A stretch of 64,000 nt of DNA from an uncultured Anaeroplasmataceae bacterium (GTDB taxonomy: Bacteria > Bacillota_I > Bacilli_A > Acholeplasmatales > Anaeroplasmataceae): positions 248,001 to 312,000 of the forward strand of contig CAJTXR010000001.1 of NCBI GenBank assembly GCA_910584005.1. Reading direction: 5' to 3'. The position numbers were made by a program, and so were the translations under genes. Position 1 is the first letter of the stretch; each line of letters opens with the position of its first letter. Positions 43,072 through 51,836 of the stretch are shown piece after piece. Below the pieces are notes generated by a model, which was not told the DNA's origin, searched no databases, and saw only the letters and a program-made list of their open reading frames with translations.

Positions 43072-44046
43072 TTAATTTTCAAGAAATTGAACCAGTTTGT
43101 CCATAACCTCTATATCTAAAGCACCCATTCGATGATAATCTAGTCCTTTTAAGTAGTCTAGCTTTTCTTCTCCTAATAGATGCTTTGCTGAAGCTATTGT
43201 TTCTTTGCTATAGGCAATTGCATCTAAAGTATAATCAGGATTATGATTTTTTCCTTGTATCGTTAAAAATGTAATATTTTCTTTATTTATTTTCTTTTTT
43301 AAATATCCTGCATTTCTTTGAAAAGAAACCATTGTATCATCCATAGAATGAACAATAAGGATCTTTTGATTCGTCTTTTTTAAAGTTTTTACCCCATAGG
43401 CTAAGGAATAAGAACCACAATGCAAAAAATCAATTGTAATTACAAAAGGGATTAAAATATAGAGATATTTTGGAAATAATCCCTTTAGTACTTTAGAAAG
43501 ACTAAGAAATCCACTCATTGCAATTACATGGGTGAGATTGGGATGATATTTTAGTATGTTTAAAGCCGCATATCCACCCCAAGAATGTCCCATAACCGAT
43601 ATCTCATCCTCTGGATATACTTGTTCTACATAGGATATTGCACTATCTAAAGAAGCTAAAGAATTTCCCAGACCAACTATATTTTTCCCTTCTGAAAGCT
43701 CAGTACCAGTATAATCAAATCCCAAAACAGAATATCCGTTTCTTGCTAAATATTCGATTTCTTGTAAATACGCCTTGTGACTTCCCCACATCCCATGAGC
43801 AAATACGATTCGTCCTTTAGAAGTCATTGTAGGATAAGAATACCAATATCCTCTTAATATTTTATTTCTATGCATAAAGGAAACTTCTACAGCTTCTAAT
43901 CCTGGAAAGTCTTCTTTCTCATAATATTTTATGATTCCATTTGGCATCCACCGCTTACCAAATAATTGATGATGAATTATTCCCGCAATTCCAAATAAGA
44001 CAAGAAGAATTCCTATGACAATACAACCAATAATAATATAAACCAT
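43072..44046 (-). CDS. Membrane-anchored alpha/beta hydrolase
   Basis: 324 residues: an N-terminal membrane helix (about 2-22), then an alpha/beta hydrolase domain with oxyanion region AHGMWGS, nucleophile Ser in GHSWGG (about 152-157), an Asp in HSMDDTMV and a His in GKNHNP. The catalytic triad is therefore complete. Another hydrophobic helix lies near 190-210 in the cap region. Substrate unknown; related proteins are esterase- or lysophospholipase-like. GAGGT precedes the ATG; coaX lies 10 nt upstream. Confidence 0.88.
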   Translation of the reverse strand: MVYIIIGCIVIGILLVLFGIAGIIHHQLFGKRWMPNGIIKYYEKEDFPGLEAVEVSFMHRNKILRGYWYSYPTMTSKGRIVFAHGMWGSHKAYLQEIEYLARNGYSVLGFDYTGTELSEGKNIVGLGNSLASLDSAISYVEQVYPEDEISVMGHSWGGYAALNILKYHPNLTHVIAMSGFLSLSKVLKGLFPKYLYILIPFVITIDFLHCGSYSLAYGVKTLKKTNQKILIVHSMDDTMVSFQRNAGYLKKKINKENITFLTIQGKNHNPDYTLDAIAYSKETIASAKHLLGEEKLDYLKGLDYHRMGALDIEVMDKLVQFLEN

Positions 44047-44056
44047 AATTTTACCT

Positions 44057-44806
44057 CTACTTTTGATTTAGCTCATAAATTCTTAACAACCCATGTAGAG
44101 TAAGGTTTTCTTGAGTGATAATCTGATTTCTGCAAAGAGGTACAATTAAACTAGAAAGCCCTCCTGTTGCGATAACAAGTGCATTTGGACAGTTCATTTC
44201 TTCCTTGATTCTTTCTACCATACCATCAACCTCGGATGCTGCACCATATATTACACCAGATTGAATACAGTGAATCGTAGATGTGCCTATCACCTTTTTA
44301 GGACAAACAAGTTCTACACTAGGAAGCAAAGCGGCATTATTCACTAAAGCCTTCATAGATACACTTACACCAGGAGCTATACTCACCCCATAAAAAACTT
44401 GATTTTTAGTATAAATGTATTTTGTTGCTGTTCCTAAATCCACAATAATTGCTTCATCTGCAAATTCCTTGATTCCTGCAACATCACATATGATATCTGA
44501 ACCTACTGTTTTTGGATCATCCACTTTTAACTGAACGCCAGTTTTAATTCCAGGACCTAAGATTAAAGGTGGTTTTCCAGTATGCTTTTGAAAGGCCTTT
44601 TTCAAAGCACTTGTTAAAACAGGCACTACAGATGAAATAATTATATCCTCAACAGCCCAATGTTCCAAGATAGGCTTTACTAAAAAATAATATTCATCTG
44701 AGGTTTTTTCTAGTAATGTTTTCAATCGATATGTTTCTTTAATTTTTCCAGCTTCTGCAAATCCAAATACGATATTTGAATTTCCTATATCTACTAATAA
44801 TATCAT
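44057..44806 (-). CDS. coaX: Type III pantothenate kinase
   Basis: First step of coenzyme A synthesis, ATP-dependent phosphorylation of pantothenate. 249 residues with the ASKHA motifs VDIGNSNIVFGF (5-16), VDLGTATKYI and GVSIAPGVSVSM, and a late ATGGLSSL. No feedback by CoA is expected for this type. ATG with AGGTGA upstream. It follows the ECF substrate-binding gene, which is probably a pantothenate transporter, though a terminator lies between. Confidence 0.95.
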   Translation of the reverse strand: MILLVDIGNSNIVFGFAEAGKIKETYRLKTLLEKTSDEYYFLVKPILEHWAVEDIIISSVVPVLTSALKKAFQKHTGKPPLILGPGIKTGVQLKVDDPKTVGSDIICDVAGIKEFADEAIIVDLGTATKYIYTKNQVFYGVSIAPGVSVSMKALVNNAALLPSVELVCPKKVIGTSTIHCIQSGVIYGAASEVDGMVERIKEEMNCPNALVIATGGLSSLIVPLCRNQIITQENLTLHGLLRIYELNQK

Positions 44807-44817
44807 TATCTCACCTA

Positions 44818-44841
44818 CATAAAAAGGAGGGATTCCCTCCT
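44818..44841 (-). terminator. Terminator or attenuator between the ECF gene and coaX
   Basis: Perfect stem AGGAGGG/CCCTCCT with a 3-nt loop and five T on the minus strand, 11 nt after the ECF gene stop. It may reduce read-through into coaX. Confidence 0.6.
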
Positions 44842-44852
44842 AAATTTTTATT

Positions 44853-45515
44853 CTAATTTAAATTCTCTTCTATTTCTGAATGAAAATTTTCTTCTAATTC
44901 ATCTTCTGTATAGATAGCTCCAACATTAAAATTAGCCCCAACTGTATAATTTCTAGCAATGATCCGTATGATTCTATGAACCACAGGAGATAAAAAAGAA
45001 TTAATCGCAAATTCTACAATAAAGTTAACCCAAATCAATCCTATTAGCGTTGCAAGAACTGCTCCTGCTCCTCCGCCACCATAAATATCCCCAAAAAACA
45101 TAAGCACACCCACTGTAAATAAGGATGTATTAAGAATTGGCACTGAAATCGAAGCTAAAATTACAGCAACAAGAACATTCTTCTTGTAAAGTAATTTAAA
45201 AATTAACCCTGCTACTCCTCCTGCAACTGCTGTCTTTAGGATACAAAGAATAATCGTTGCTGCAGGGTTATGAGGCATAAACACAGCTAAAGTTTGTGGA
45301 TCAACAATGACCATAACTCCCATTGCTGCACCCAAAATTATTCCACCAACTGGCCCATATAAAATGGCTCCCACTACAATCGGAATGAGTGCTAAAGTAG
45401 GACTAATCCCACCAGGAAGTTTTGGCATATAGGTTGCAATTAATTGTAAGACCACAACAATAGCCACTAGGCTGGCAATACCAACCATTCTTTGAATTTT
45501 TTTACTGTTTTTCAT
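44853..45515 (-). CDS. ECF transporter substrate-binding (S) component, probably pantothenate
   Basis: 220 residues, six hydrophobic segments, with the S-component pattern LPGGISPTLALIPIVVGAILYGPVGGIILGA-like (residues 34-64) and a Gly-rich segment near 140-155. Such proteins capture a vitamin and hand it to the shared ECF EcfAA'T module, which is not in this window. Adjacent coaX points to pantothenate (PanT-like), by analogy with vitamin genes paired with their transporter; this is inference. The C terminus is hydrophilic and acidic. Promoter with extended -10 lies upstream. Confidence 0.85.
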   Translation of the reverse strand: MKNSKKIQRMVGIASLVAIVVVLQLIATYMPKLPGGISPTLALIPIVVGAILYGPVGGIILGAAMGVMVIVDPQTLAVFMPHNPAATIILCILKTAVAGGVAGLIFKLLYKKNVLVAVILASISVPILNTSLFTVGVLMFFGDIYGGGGAGAVLATLIGLIWVNFIVEFAINSFLSPVVHRIIRIIARNYTVGANFNVGAIYTEDELEENFHSEIEENLN

Positions 45516-45568
45516 ATTTAATTTCCTTTCTTTTTAGGCCTATATCCTAGGTCCCATAAGCATATAAT

Positions 45569-45596
45569 ATTATACCACAACTTCTAAAGAATGCAA
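45569..45596 (-). promoter_or_regulatory. Promoter of the ECF S-component gene
   Basis: TTGCAT, 16 nt, TATAAT with an extended TGG before the -10, minus strand. A roughly 45-nt leader follows with an imperfect GGACCTAGG...GGCCT repeat. Confidence 0.65.
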
Positions 45597-45603
45597 TTTA
45601 AAT

Positions 45604-45630
45604 TAAAAAAATGCCTTCTATTTAAGGCAT
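45604..45630 (-). terminator. Terminator of the acidic-tail membrane protein gene
   Basis: Stem ATGCCTT/AAGGCAT with a 6-nt loop and seven T on the minus strand, 2 nt after the stop. Confidence 0.85.
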
Positions 45631-45632
45631 CT

Positions 45633-46364
45633 TTATTGTATTTTCTCTTGTTCTGAAGCGGGTTCATCTATAACAGGAATAATAATTGGTCCTTCATCCT
45701 CAATCGGTTCTTGTTCATCCTTAGCTGGTGCTTCTTGTTCTTCTTTGGCCTCTTCCTTCTTAATCTCGCGGTCCTTTAATATGGTTTTACGATATCGATT
45801 ATATCCCATTCCACCTTCTACAATCAAACCTAAAGAAACCAATAAAGCTAAAATAGCGATAATCCAAGCAATTGTTTTCCCTTTGAAGTTTACCGCACAG
45901 ATTACACAAGTTAAAGTTAGTAGCCCTATATATGTCCAAAATTTAATTTTTTCTGTTTCTTCTTTGCATAATACAGTTGAACAAAAATAAGCAACAATAC
46001 TTGTATATAAGTAAAACGCAATTACAAAGCGATAGTATTTATACACAAAATTTGCAAAATCAGAATCATCATTTGATATTTTTACAATGGCACCAAAAAT
46101 CATTGCTATAGATAAGCCCAAATGGATAGCAATCTCTATGCACCCTATTAATTTTGCTTTACCAGTTTTTGTGGTTCGCAGTAAAGGAATTGCCCGAATC
46201 AAAGAAAATATACCAGCAACTAACCCTGTAAACATTAAAACAATAAAAACAGCAAAATTCTCCCCTGTATTTACATCTATAATTAACCAAACACCTAAAG
46301 TAATTAATAACGCAGCTCCTAAAATTTTTAACCAAAAATTATAGGATTTCATTGGATTTTTCAT
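45633..46364 (-). CDS. Six-helix membrane protein with acidic C-terminal tail
   Basis: 243 residues with about six hydrophobic helices (roughly 12-30, 37-60, 72-94, 108-130, 143-160, 167-185), then a cytosolic tail of ~50 residues rich in Glu, Lys and Pro. No family recognised; the layout is somewhat like DUF308/HdeD-type proteins, but I do not assert that. GGAGG precedes the ATG. Transcribed alone, divergent from the ATP-grasp gene. Confidence 0.7.
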   Translation of the reverse strand: MKNPMKSYNFWLKILGAALLITLGVWLIIDVNTGENFAVFIVLMFTGLVAGIFSLIRAIPLLRTTKTGKAKLIGCIEIAIHLGLSIAMIFGAIVKISNDDSDFANFVYKYYRFVIAFYLYTSIVAYFCSTVLCKEETEKIKFWTYIGLLTLTCVICAVNFKGKTIAWIIAILALLVSLGLIVEGGMGYNRYRKTILKDREIKKEEAKEEQEAPAKDEQEPIEDEGPIIIPVIDEPASEQEKIQ

Positions 46365-46450
46365 ATTTTATCCTCCATTCAACTATTTTTTATTATACAA
46401 TATAAATTCAATGAATACAACAGCTTCCTCTTCCCATAGATTATAATTTA

Positions 46451-46459
46451 TGATATAAT
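46451..46459 (+). promoter_or_regulatory. Extended -10 promoter of the ATP-grasp gene
   Basis: TGATATAAT, 36 nt upstream of the ATG at 46496; AAGGAG is 9 nt before that ATG. Confidence 0.5.
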
Positions 46460-46495
46460 TTCCACATAGTATACTTTGTAAAGGAGCTGTTTTTT

Positions 46496-47686
46496 ATGAA
46501 TTTTATTTTTATTTCACCTGCATTTCCTACGAATTACTATAATTTTTGTGATCGATTAAAGAAAAACAAAGTAACTGTGCTAGGCATTGGAGATACCCCC
46601 TATAATGAATTAAAGATCGAAGTGAAAAATTCTTTAACTGAATATTATAAAGTAAATTCACTAGAATCCTATGATGAAGTGTACCGAGCTGTTGCTTTTT
46701 TTGCTTTTAAATATGGAAAAATCGATTTTTTAGAATCAAATAATGAATACTGGTTAAGACAGGATGCAAAATTAAGAACCGACTTTAATATTACGGGAGC
46801 AAAAGCGGATGATGTCATAGCTTTTACTTCTAAATCCTTAATGAAGGACTACTACATTCAAGCAGGAATTCCTGTGGCAAGATACGTTTTTTGTAAATCT
46901 TTTTTTGAGGACTTAGAGTTTATTAATAAGGTCGGATATCCGGTTGTTGTAAAACCTAACGTAGGGGTTGGGGCTGCCGCAACCTATAAAATAAATAACG
47001 AAGAGGATTTGAAAAGCTTCTATAATCGTGGATTTCAGGTTCCTTATATTATGGAAGAGTTTATTGAAGGAAATATAACTTCTTTTGATGGAATTTGCGA
47101 TTCTAACAGCAATGTTGTATTCTGTGACAATGAAGTTTTCCCTCCTTCTATTATGGATATCGTAAATGAAAACCTAGAGGTAAGTTATTATGTAAATAAA
47201 GAGGTTCCCCAAGATATATATACTGCTGGATCAAAAGTATTAAAAGCCTTTAAAATTCAGTCTAGATATTTTCATTTAGAGTTTTTTCGATTAAGTAAAG
47301 ATAAAGATGGGCTAGGAAAAAAAGGAGATATCGTTGCTCTAGAAGTAAACATGCGTCCACCTGGAGGTTGTACACCAGATTTAATCAACTTTGGACAATC
47401 TGTAGACACCTATCAAATCTATGCAGATGTGATCTGTTATGATAAAGTAAAGAATGTAAACTTAGAATATCCAAAATATTTCTGCTGCTATGTTGCAAGA
47501 AGAGATCGACTTCATTATAAGTACTCCTATGAAACCATTCGTTCTATGTATCCAACTCAAATTATGATGCACGAACGAATGAGTGAGGTCCTTGCAGGTG
47601 CACTAGGAAATGAATATTTTGCAGCGAAGTTTGAACATCTAGATGATGTTGAAAAATTTAAATCGATTGTATTAGAAAAAAATTAG
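46496..47686 (+). CDS. ATP-grasp carboxylate-amine/thiol ligase of unknown substrate
   Basis: 396 residues: an N-terminal Rossmann-like part (IFISPAFPTNYYNFCDRL), an ATP-grasp core with VKPNVGVGAAATYKI (lysine and Gly-rich loop), EEFIEG (about 192-197), and the metal-binding EVNMRPPGG near 300. This is the biotin-carboxylase/carbamoyl-phosphate synthetase-like ATP-grasp type that makes an acyl phosphate and couples it to an amine. The substrate cannot be told; similar single genes occur as peptide- or amino-acid ligases. It is transcribed alone on the plus strand. Confidence 0.88.
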   Translation: MNFIFISPAFPTNYYNFCDRLKKNKVTVLGIGDTPYNELKIEVKNSLTEYYKVNSLESYDEVYRAVAFFAFKYGKIDFLESNNEYWLRQDAKLRTDFNITGAKADDVIAFTSKSLMKDYYIQAGIPVARYVFCKSFFEDLEFINKVGYPVVVKPNVGVGAAATYKINNEEDLKSFYNRGFQVPYIMEEFIEGNITSFDGICDSNSNVVFCDNEVFPPSIMDIVNENLEVSYYVNKEVPQDIYTAGSKVLKAFKIQSRYFHLEFFRLSKDKDGLGKKGDIVALEVNMRPPGGCTPDLINFGQSVDTYQIYADVICYDKVKNVNLEYPKYFCCYVARRDRLHYKYSYETIRSMYPTQIMMHERMSEVLAGALGNEYFAAKFEHLDDVEKFKSIVLEKN

Positions 47687-47711
47687 GAAACCAAACGGTT
47701 TCCTTTTTTTT
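47685..47711 (+). terminator. Terminator of the ATP-grasp gene, bidirectional
   Basis: Eight-bp stem AGGAAACC/GGTTTCCT, 4-nt loop, nine T. On the minus strand the T run is also present, so it can end the AEC gene as well. Confidence 0.88.
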
Positions 47712-48702
47712 ACAATGCAAAAATTCCAATTGATGCACAAATCATTATAATTGCAAATAAACTAAATGCAGATAAAGCACTTGTCCAAACCACAATTTGT
47801 CCTGCAAGTTCTTCATCTTGCTTCATTTGAGCCGCCATAGGAGCACTAGAAACTGCAATTGGCGAAGCAAATAAAGCAATCAGTATAGCAAATTGGGTAG
47901 AACCTTTGAATCCAATAAAATAAGCAATAAGTAAGAAGATTGCTGGAGCGACTACTAATCGCATAGAAACCGCAAGGACAAGCTGCTTCCATAGAGATTT
48001 AACAGCCTTAAACTCGAAGCGTCCACCCAGTACAAGTAGTGCAAGTGGAGTCGCCATTTTTCCTAAACTATTAATCGTATCTGGAATAAATTTCATATAA
48101 TCATTTAAAAATTCTTTTACATTTGCTCCAGCAGCAGAAATTCCCATATTGATTCCACAAACTATCAATCCACAAGCTACTCCAAGTATCAATGGATTTG
48201 TTACAATTTTATATAAAATATTTTTAACTGAAATTTTTTGTCCTTCTTCATGATCATATATACTTAAAGCTACAACTGCCAATATATTAAACAAAGGCAC
48301 ACTGACTGCCGCAACTACAGATGCTTCTGCTCCTGCTACAGCACCCCCAAGTGCTGTGGCAAGTGGAATACCAATGATGGCATAATTTGACCGAAATGAT
48401 GCTTGAAGAACAACACCCTTTTGCTTCCGATTTGGCACAAAAAGAACAACAATCATACCTATAACAAATAAAACAAGAATTGCCAAGGCAGCATACCCGA
48501 CAAAAGCCCAATTGATTTGTGATAAATCTGCCAAATACAAGTTGCTAAATAAAAGAATGGGAATTAAGACTTTAAAAACGAGTTTATTAGCCTCTGCTAA
48601 AAAAGAATCAGTAAAAAAGTGAATTCTTTTTAATCCATATCCTAGTAATATTGGAATTAAAATTGGTAAAATCGCATTTAATGTAAATAATAATTGATCC
48701 AT
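47710..48702 (-). CDS. AEC family (auxin efflux carrier-like) transporter
   Basis: 330 residues, about ten membrane helices in two five-helix halves: first half LLFTLNAILPILIPILLGYGLK with an IL-P-I-LL motif, second half with PLALLVLGGRF. AEC proteins export or import organic acids such as malate, and some move amino acids. The ATG at 48700-48702 has GGAGG 4 nt upstream; longer in-frame starts lie within the glycosidase gene. It follows the GH28 gene directly (8 nt), so a sugar-acid role is possible but unproven. Confidence 0.88.
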   Translation of the reverse strand: MDQLLFTLNAILPILIPILLGYGLKRIHFFTDSFLAEANKLVFKVLIPILLFSNLYLADLSQINWAFVGYAALAILVLFVIGMIVVLFVPNRKQKGVVLQASFRSNYAIIGIPLATALGGAVAGAEASVVAAVSVPLFNILAVVALSIYDHEEGQKISVKNILYKIVTNPLILGVACGLIVCGINMGISAAGANVKEFLNDYMKFIPDTINSLGKMATPLALLVLGGRFEFKAVKSLWKQLVLAVSMRLVVAPAIFLLIAYFIGFKGSTQFAILIALFASPIAVSSAPMAAQMKQDEELAGQIVVWTSALSAFSLFAIIMICASIGIFAL

Positions 48703-48710
48703 ATATCCTC

Positions 48711-50216
48711 CTAATAACTTTCCTTTTGAATGATGGAATCTCCAATACAATCCTCAAAGCATACATTTTCACATTCCACTTTTTCGACATTAAAACAGCA
48801 TAACCCTGCATTTTTTAGTTTAAAATTATGTTCAATCATGACAGGATACCCTTCCTCAACAGAGGAATCAAATGAAAAAGAAATGTTTTTAAACCTTATT
48901 TTTTCTATTTTAGATTCAGGTAATCCCAAAAACACGCCTGCAGCATAGCCTACTTTTTTACAAATCATATCTTCAAATGTAAAATTTTTTAAGATTGGAG
49001 TATATTCATCAACCGTATGAAATTTTGTACTCCATACATATTCCTCATGACCACCCGCTGGCCCCATATTATAATACATGTTGATGACAAAAGGTGTTTT
49101 CACTCCATCCATAATTATATTTTTAAAGCTCACATGATCAATACTTCCAATACTTCCTCTACCTCTTCTAGTTTTAATTCTCAAACCACGATCCGTATTT
49201 TTAAATAAACATTTCTCAACAATAACATCATATATCCCTGCAGAAGATTCACTCCCAAATACAACCCCTCCATGACCTTGCTCCATTAAATTATTACGAA
49301 TAACGATATTGGATGAGGGTCGTTTATATTTTTTTGCCAGTTGATATGTTCCAGATTTAATTGCAATGCAATCATCTCCAACATTAAAATAACATCCAGC
49401 AATTAGACAATTCTTTGTGCAATCTGGATCTAATCCATCTGTAGTTGGCATGGCAGGTGGATTAGTAATTTTTAAATTTAAAAACTTTAAATCCGATGAA
49501 AAAAAGGGATGAATATTCCATGAAGGCGTATCATGAATATGAATTCCAACAACGGAAATCTGTTCACAGCCTTTGAAATACATTCCAAATCCACGCCAAG
49601 CAAGCTGTTTCACGCGATGATTATGGTACCAATTCCCCAAAGAAGCCTGACAATCAATTTCACCTTGTCCTAAAATTCTAATATTTTTACAATCAATTGC
49701 GTTAATAATAGAGGCAAACCCATCAACAAGACTGCCTTCCCAAGTACCAAAAAAAGTATCGCCTACCTCACCTGGCAATATTGCAAAATCCATACGATCA
49801 TATTTTGCAATCAATTTAGCTCCTTCTTCAAAATATAAAGTCATATCTGATTTTAAAAATAAACTACTAATTAAATAAACGCCTTTAGGAATATAGACAC
49901 AGCCATCTTTAGAAACACATGCAATAGCTGCCATAATTTTCATTGTATCATCTGCTACGCCATCTCCAACTGCATTAAAATCCTTTATATTTAGTACCAT
50001 AGATTCAGTAGATGTTGTTACAGTAACACACTGATCTTCAATTCTAATCTCATATCTGTGATTAGGAATTAAATCAAAAAGAGTAATTACATTTTTATCA
50101 AATTTTCCATAAAATTGTTCATTTACATATAAAGAATACTCCTTAGGAGCATAATATGGACTCTCATTTTGACGTTCAATTGTGATAGTTCTTGAAGTAA
50201 CTTCTACTATTTTCAT
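48711..50216 (-). CDS. GH28 polygalacturonase-like glycoside hydrolase, cytoplasmic
   Basis: 501 residues. After an N-terminal beta domain (~1-85), a parallel beta-helix with the GH28 motifs: DGVADDT (start of helix), TDGLDPD (catalytic Asp), GDDCIAIKSG (two Asp), GHGGVVFGSE (His) and RIKTRRGRG near 340-350. These residues mark exo- or endo-polygalacturonases acting on pectin-derived oligogalacturonides or related rhamnogalacturonan parts. No signal peptide, so the enzyme should act on imported oligosaccharides. GAGGT 5 nt before ATG and an extended -10 promoter upstream. Confidence 0.93.
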   Translation of the reverse strand: MKIVEVTSRTITIERQNESPYYAPKEYSLYVNEQFYGKFDKNVITLFDLIPNHRYEIRIEDQCVTVTTSTESMVLNIKDFNAVGDGVADDTMKIMAAIACVSKDGCVYIPKGVYLISSLFLKSDMTLYFEEGAKLIAKYDRMDFAILPGEVGDTFFGTWEGSLVDGFASIINAIDCKNIRILGQGEIDCQASLGNWYHNHRVKQLAWRGFGMYFKGCEQISVVGIHIHDTPSWNIHPFFSSDLKFLNLKITNPPAMPTTDGLDPDCTKNCLIAGCYFNVGDDCIAIKSGTYQLAKKYKRPSSNIVIRNNLMEQGHGGVVFGSESSAGIYDVIVEKCLFKNTDRGLRIKTRRGRGSIGSIDHVSFKNIIMDGVKTPFVINMYYNMGPAGGHEEYVWSTKFHTVDEYTPILKNFTFEDMICKKVGYAAGVFLGLPESKIEKIRFKNISFSFDSSVEEGYPVMIEHNFKLKNAGLCCFNVEKVECENVCFEDCIGDSIIQKESY

Positions 50217-50234
50217 ACTGCACCTCTATTTTTT

Positions 50235-50243
50235 ATTATAGCA
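50235..50243 (-). promoter_or_regulatory. Extended -10 promoter of the GH28 gene
   Basis: TGCTATAAT on the minus strand, about 19 nt before the ATG; the -35 is poor. Confidence 0.5.
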
Positions 50244-50259
50244 TAAAGAAAAGTAGTTT

Positions 50260-50286
50260 AAAAGAAAAAGATAGGAAAATCCTATC
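50260..50286 (-). terminator. Terminator downstream of the lysC gene and remnant
   Basis: Seven-bp stem GATAGGA/TCCTATC, 3-nt loop and TTTTTCTTTT on the minus strand. Confidence 0.85.
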
Positions 50287-50460
50287 TAATTCAAGGTTAT
50301 AATTTGATATGCCTCTCCACCAGTAGCTAAAATGGTCATGTTAAAATCAAATGGATTTACATGATTAAAACTAGAACCTAACAGCAAAGACATATAGTTA
50401 TTTTTCTAGTGTGATAATCAAAATCTTTTCCTCTAAGGGATAACTTTATTCATTACCAAA
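50286..50460 (-). pseudogene. Decayed gene remnant between lysC and the GH28 gene
   Basis: The minus strand holds a 35-codon frame from ATG 50391-50393 to TAG 50286-50288, containing LLLGSSFNHVNPFDFNMT and then LATGGEAYQIIT. Another short piece of protein-like sequence lies just upstream in a shifted frame (LEEKILIITLEK). There is no ribosome site. It reads like the C-terminal end of a lost protein broken by frameshifts. Family not recognised. Confidence 0.4.
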
Positions 50461-50521
50461 GAGGTTTAAGTATTATAGATTTATCATTTTGAGCATACTT
50501 CTTGTTTTATTCATATATCGA

Positions 50522-51826
50522 CTACGCCAAAAGTTTTTGGTACAAAGTCTTTATTGTTTTTTCATAATCTTCTTTAGAAATACCAATAATAATGTTTAAC
50601 TCTTGTGGACCTTGAGCTAATAATTTAACATTAATCTTTTCTTCCCCCATGGTTTGAAAAATTGCTCCACATAATCCACTCTTATTGACCATATTTCTTC
50701 CTACGACTGCAACTAACGCAATATCCTCATCTACTGTTACTTCAGCCTTTAATTCTTGTTTTAATTCTGTAATTATTTCATATTTGCATTTTTCTACAGA
50801 AGATAAAGGAACAACCACAGAAAACGAATCTATTCCAGATGGAATATGTTCAATAGATACATTAAATTTTTCAAATATTGTTAATGCTTTTCTTAGGAAA
50901 CCAATTTCATTTGACATATGATTTTTAAATATATTGAACGAAATAAAATCAATTTTACCAGCTAAACCAGTTACTGTGCTTGAAGTATCTTCACAAACGT
51001 TTTTAATAAAAGTACCTGGATTGTCTGGATCATTCGTACTTTTTAAATTAATTGGAATATTCAAACTTTGAACTGGAAAAACAGTTTCTTCGTGTAGGAC
51101 ATTGGCCCCCATATAAGACAATTCTCTAAGCTCCGCATAGGTAATTTCACGAATTGCCTTAGGATTTGAAATAATGCGAGGATCAGCAGTTAAAATTCCA
51201 GGAACATCTGTCCAATTTTCATATAAACTAACCATTAAACATTTTGATAAAATGGATCCCGTAACATCTGAACCACCACGACTTAAAAGTTTAACACTTC
51301 CATTGGGATATGAACCATAAAATCCTGGTACCACTATCGTTCCATATTCAGAGAAGGCAAGTCGTACCCGTTTTTCTGTAAGTGCATAATCTACCTTCCC
51401 ATCGTAACTGAAAGAAATTAAATCTTTCGCATCAACAAACTGATATCCTAAGTAATTACTCATCAGTTTTGCCGTAAAATATTCTCCTCTAGAAACTAAA
51501 TAATCCTCTGAAATTGTCTTATTTAGTTCTTTATATAAAGAAGAAAGCTCCGATTCAACATCATAATCTAACTGCAATTCTTTTTTAATTTCAATAAATC
51601 TAGAACAAATCATATTCCATATATCCATATATGGAACACCAAACTTTAAATGAGCATGCAAAATATATAATAAATCTGTAATTTTTGTATCAGAGGAATC
51701 TCTTTTACCTAAAGCAGATACTACTACAATTTTTCTTTTTGCATCTGATAAAACAATTTTTTTTACTTTAGCAAACTGGGTAGCACATGATAATGATGAA
51801 CCACCAAACTTTGTCACTACTAACAT
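50522..51826 (-). CDS. lysC: Aspartate kinase
   Basis: Phosphorylates aspartate, the entry to lysine, DAP, threonine and methionine synthesis. 434 residues: KFGGSS (6-11), the amino acid kinase motif GRGGSDVTGS (about 193-202), and two C-terminal ACT domains that normally bind a feedback inhibitor. GGGAG upstream of the ATG; 10 nt after asd. Which amino acid inhibits it is not evident; a single-chain class with lysine or threonine control is possible. Confidence 0.96.
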   Translation of the reverse strand: MLVVTKFGGSSLSCATQFAKVKKIVLSDAKRKIVVVSALGKRDSSDTKITDLLYILHAHLKFGVPYMDIWNMICSRFIEIKKELQLDYDVESELSSLYKELNKTISEDYLVSRGEYFTAKLMSNYLGYQFVDAKDLISFSYDGKVDYALTEKRVRLAFSEYGTIVVPGFYGSYPNGSVKLLSRGGSDVTGSILSKCLMVSLYENWTDVPGILTADPRIISNPKAIREITYAELRELSYMGANVLHEETVFPVQSLNIPINLKSTNDPDNPGTFIKNVCEDTSSTVTGLAGKIDFISFNIFKNHMSNEIGFLRKALTIFEKFNVSIEHIPSGIDSFSVVVPLSSVEKCKYEIITELKQELKAEVTVDEDIALVAVVGRNMVNKSGLCGAIFQTMGEEKINVKLLAQGPQELNIIIGISKEDYEKTIKTLYQKLLA

Positions 51827-51836
51827 ATACTCCCTC

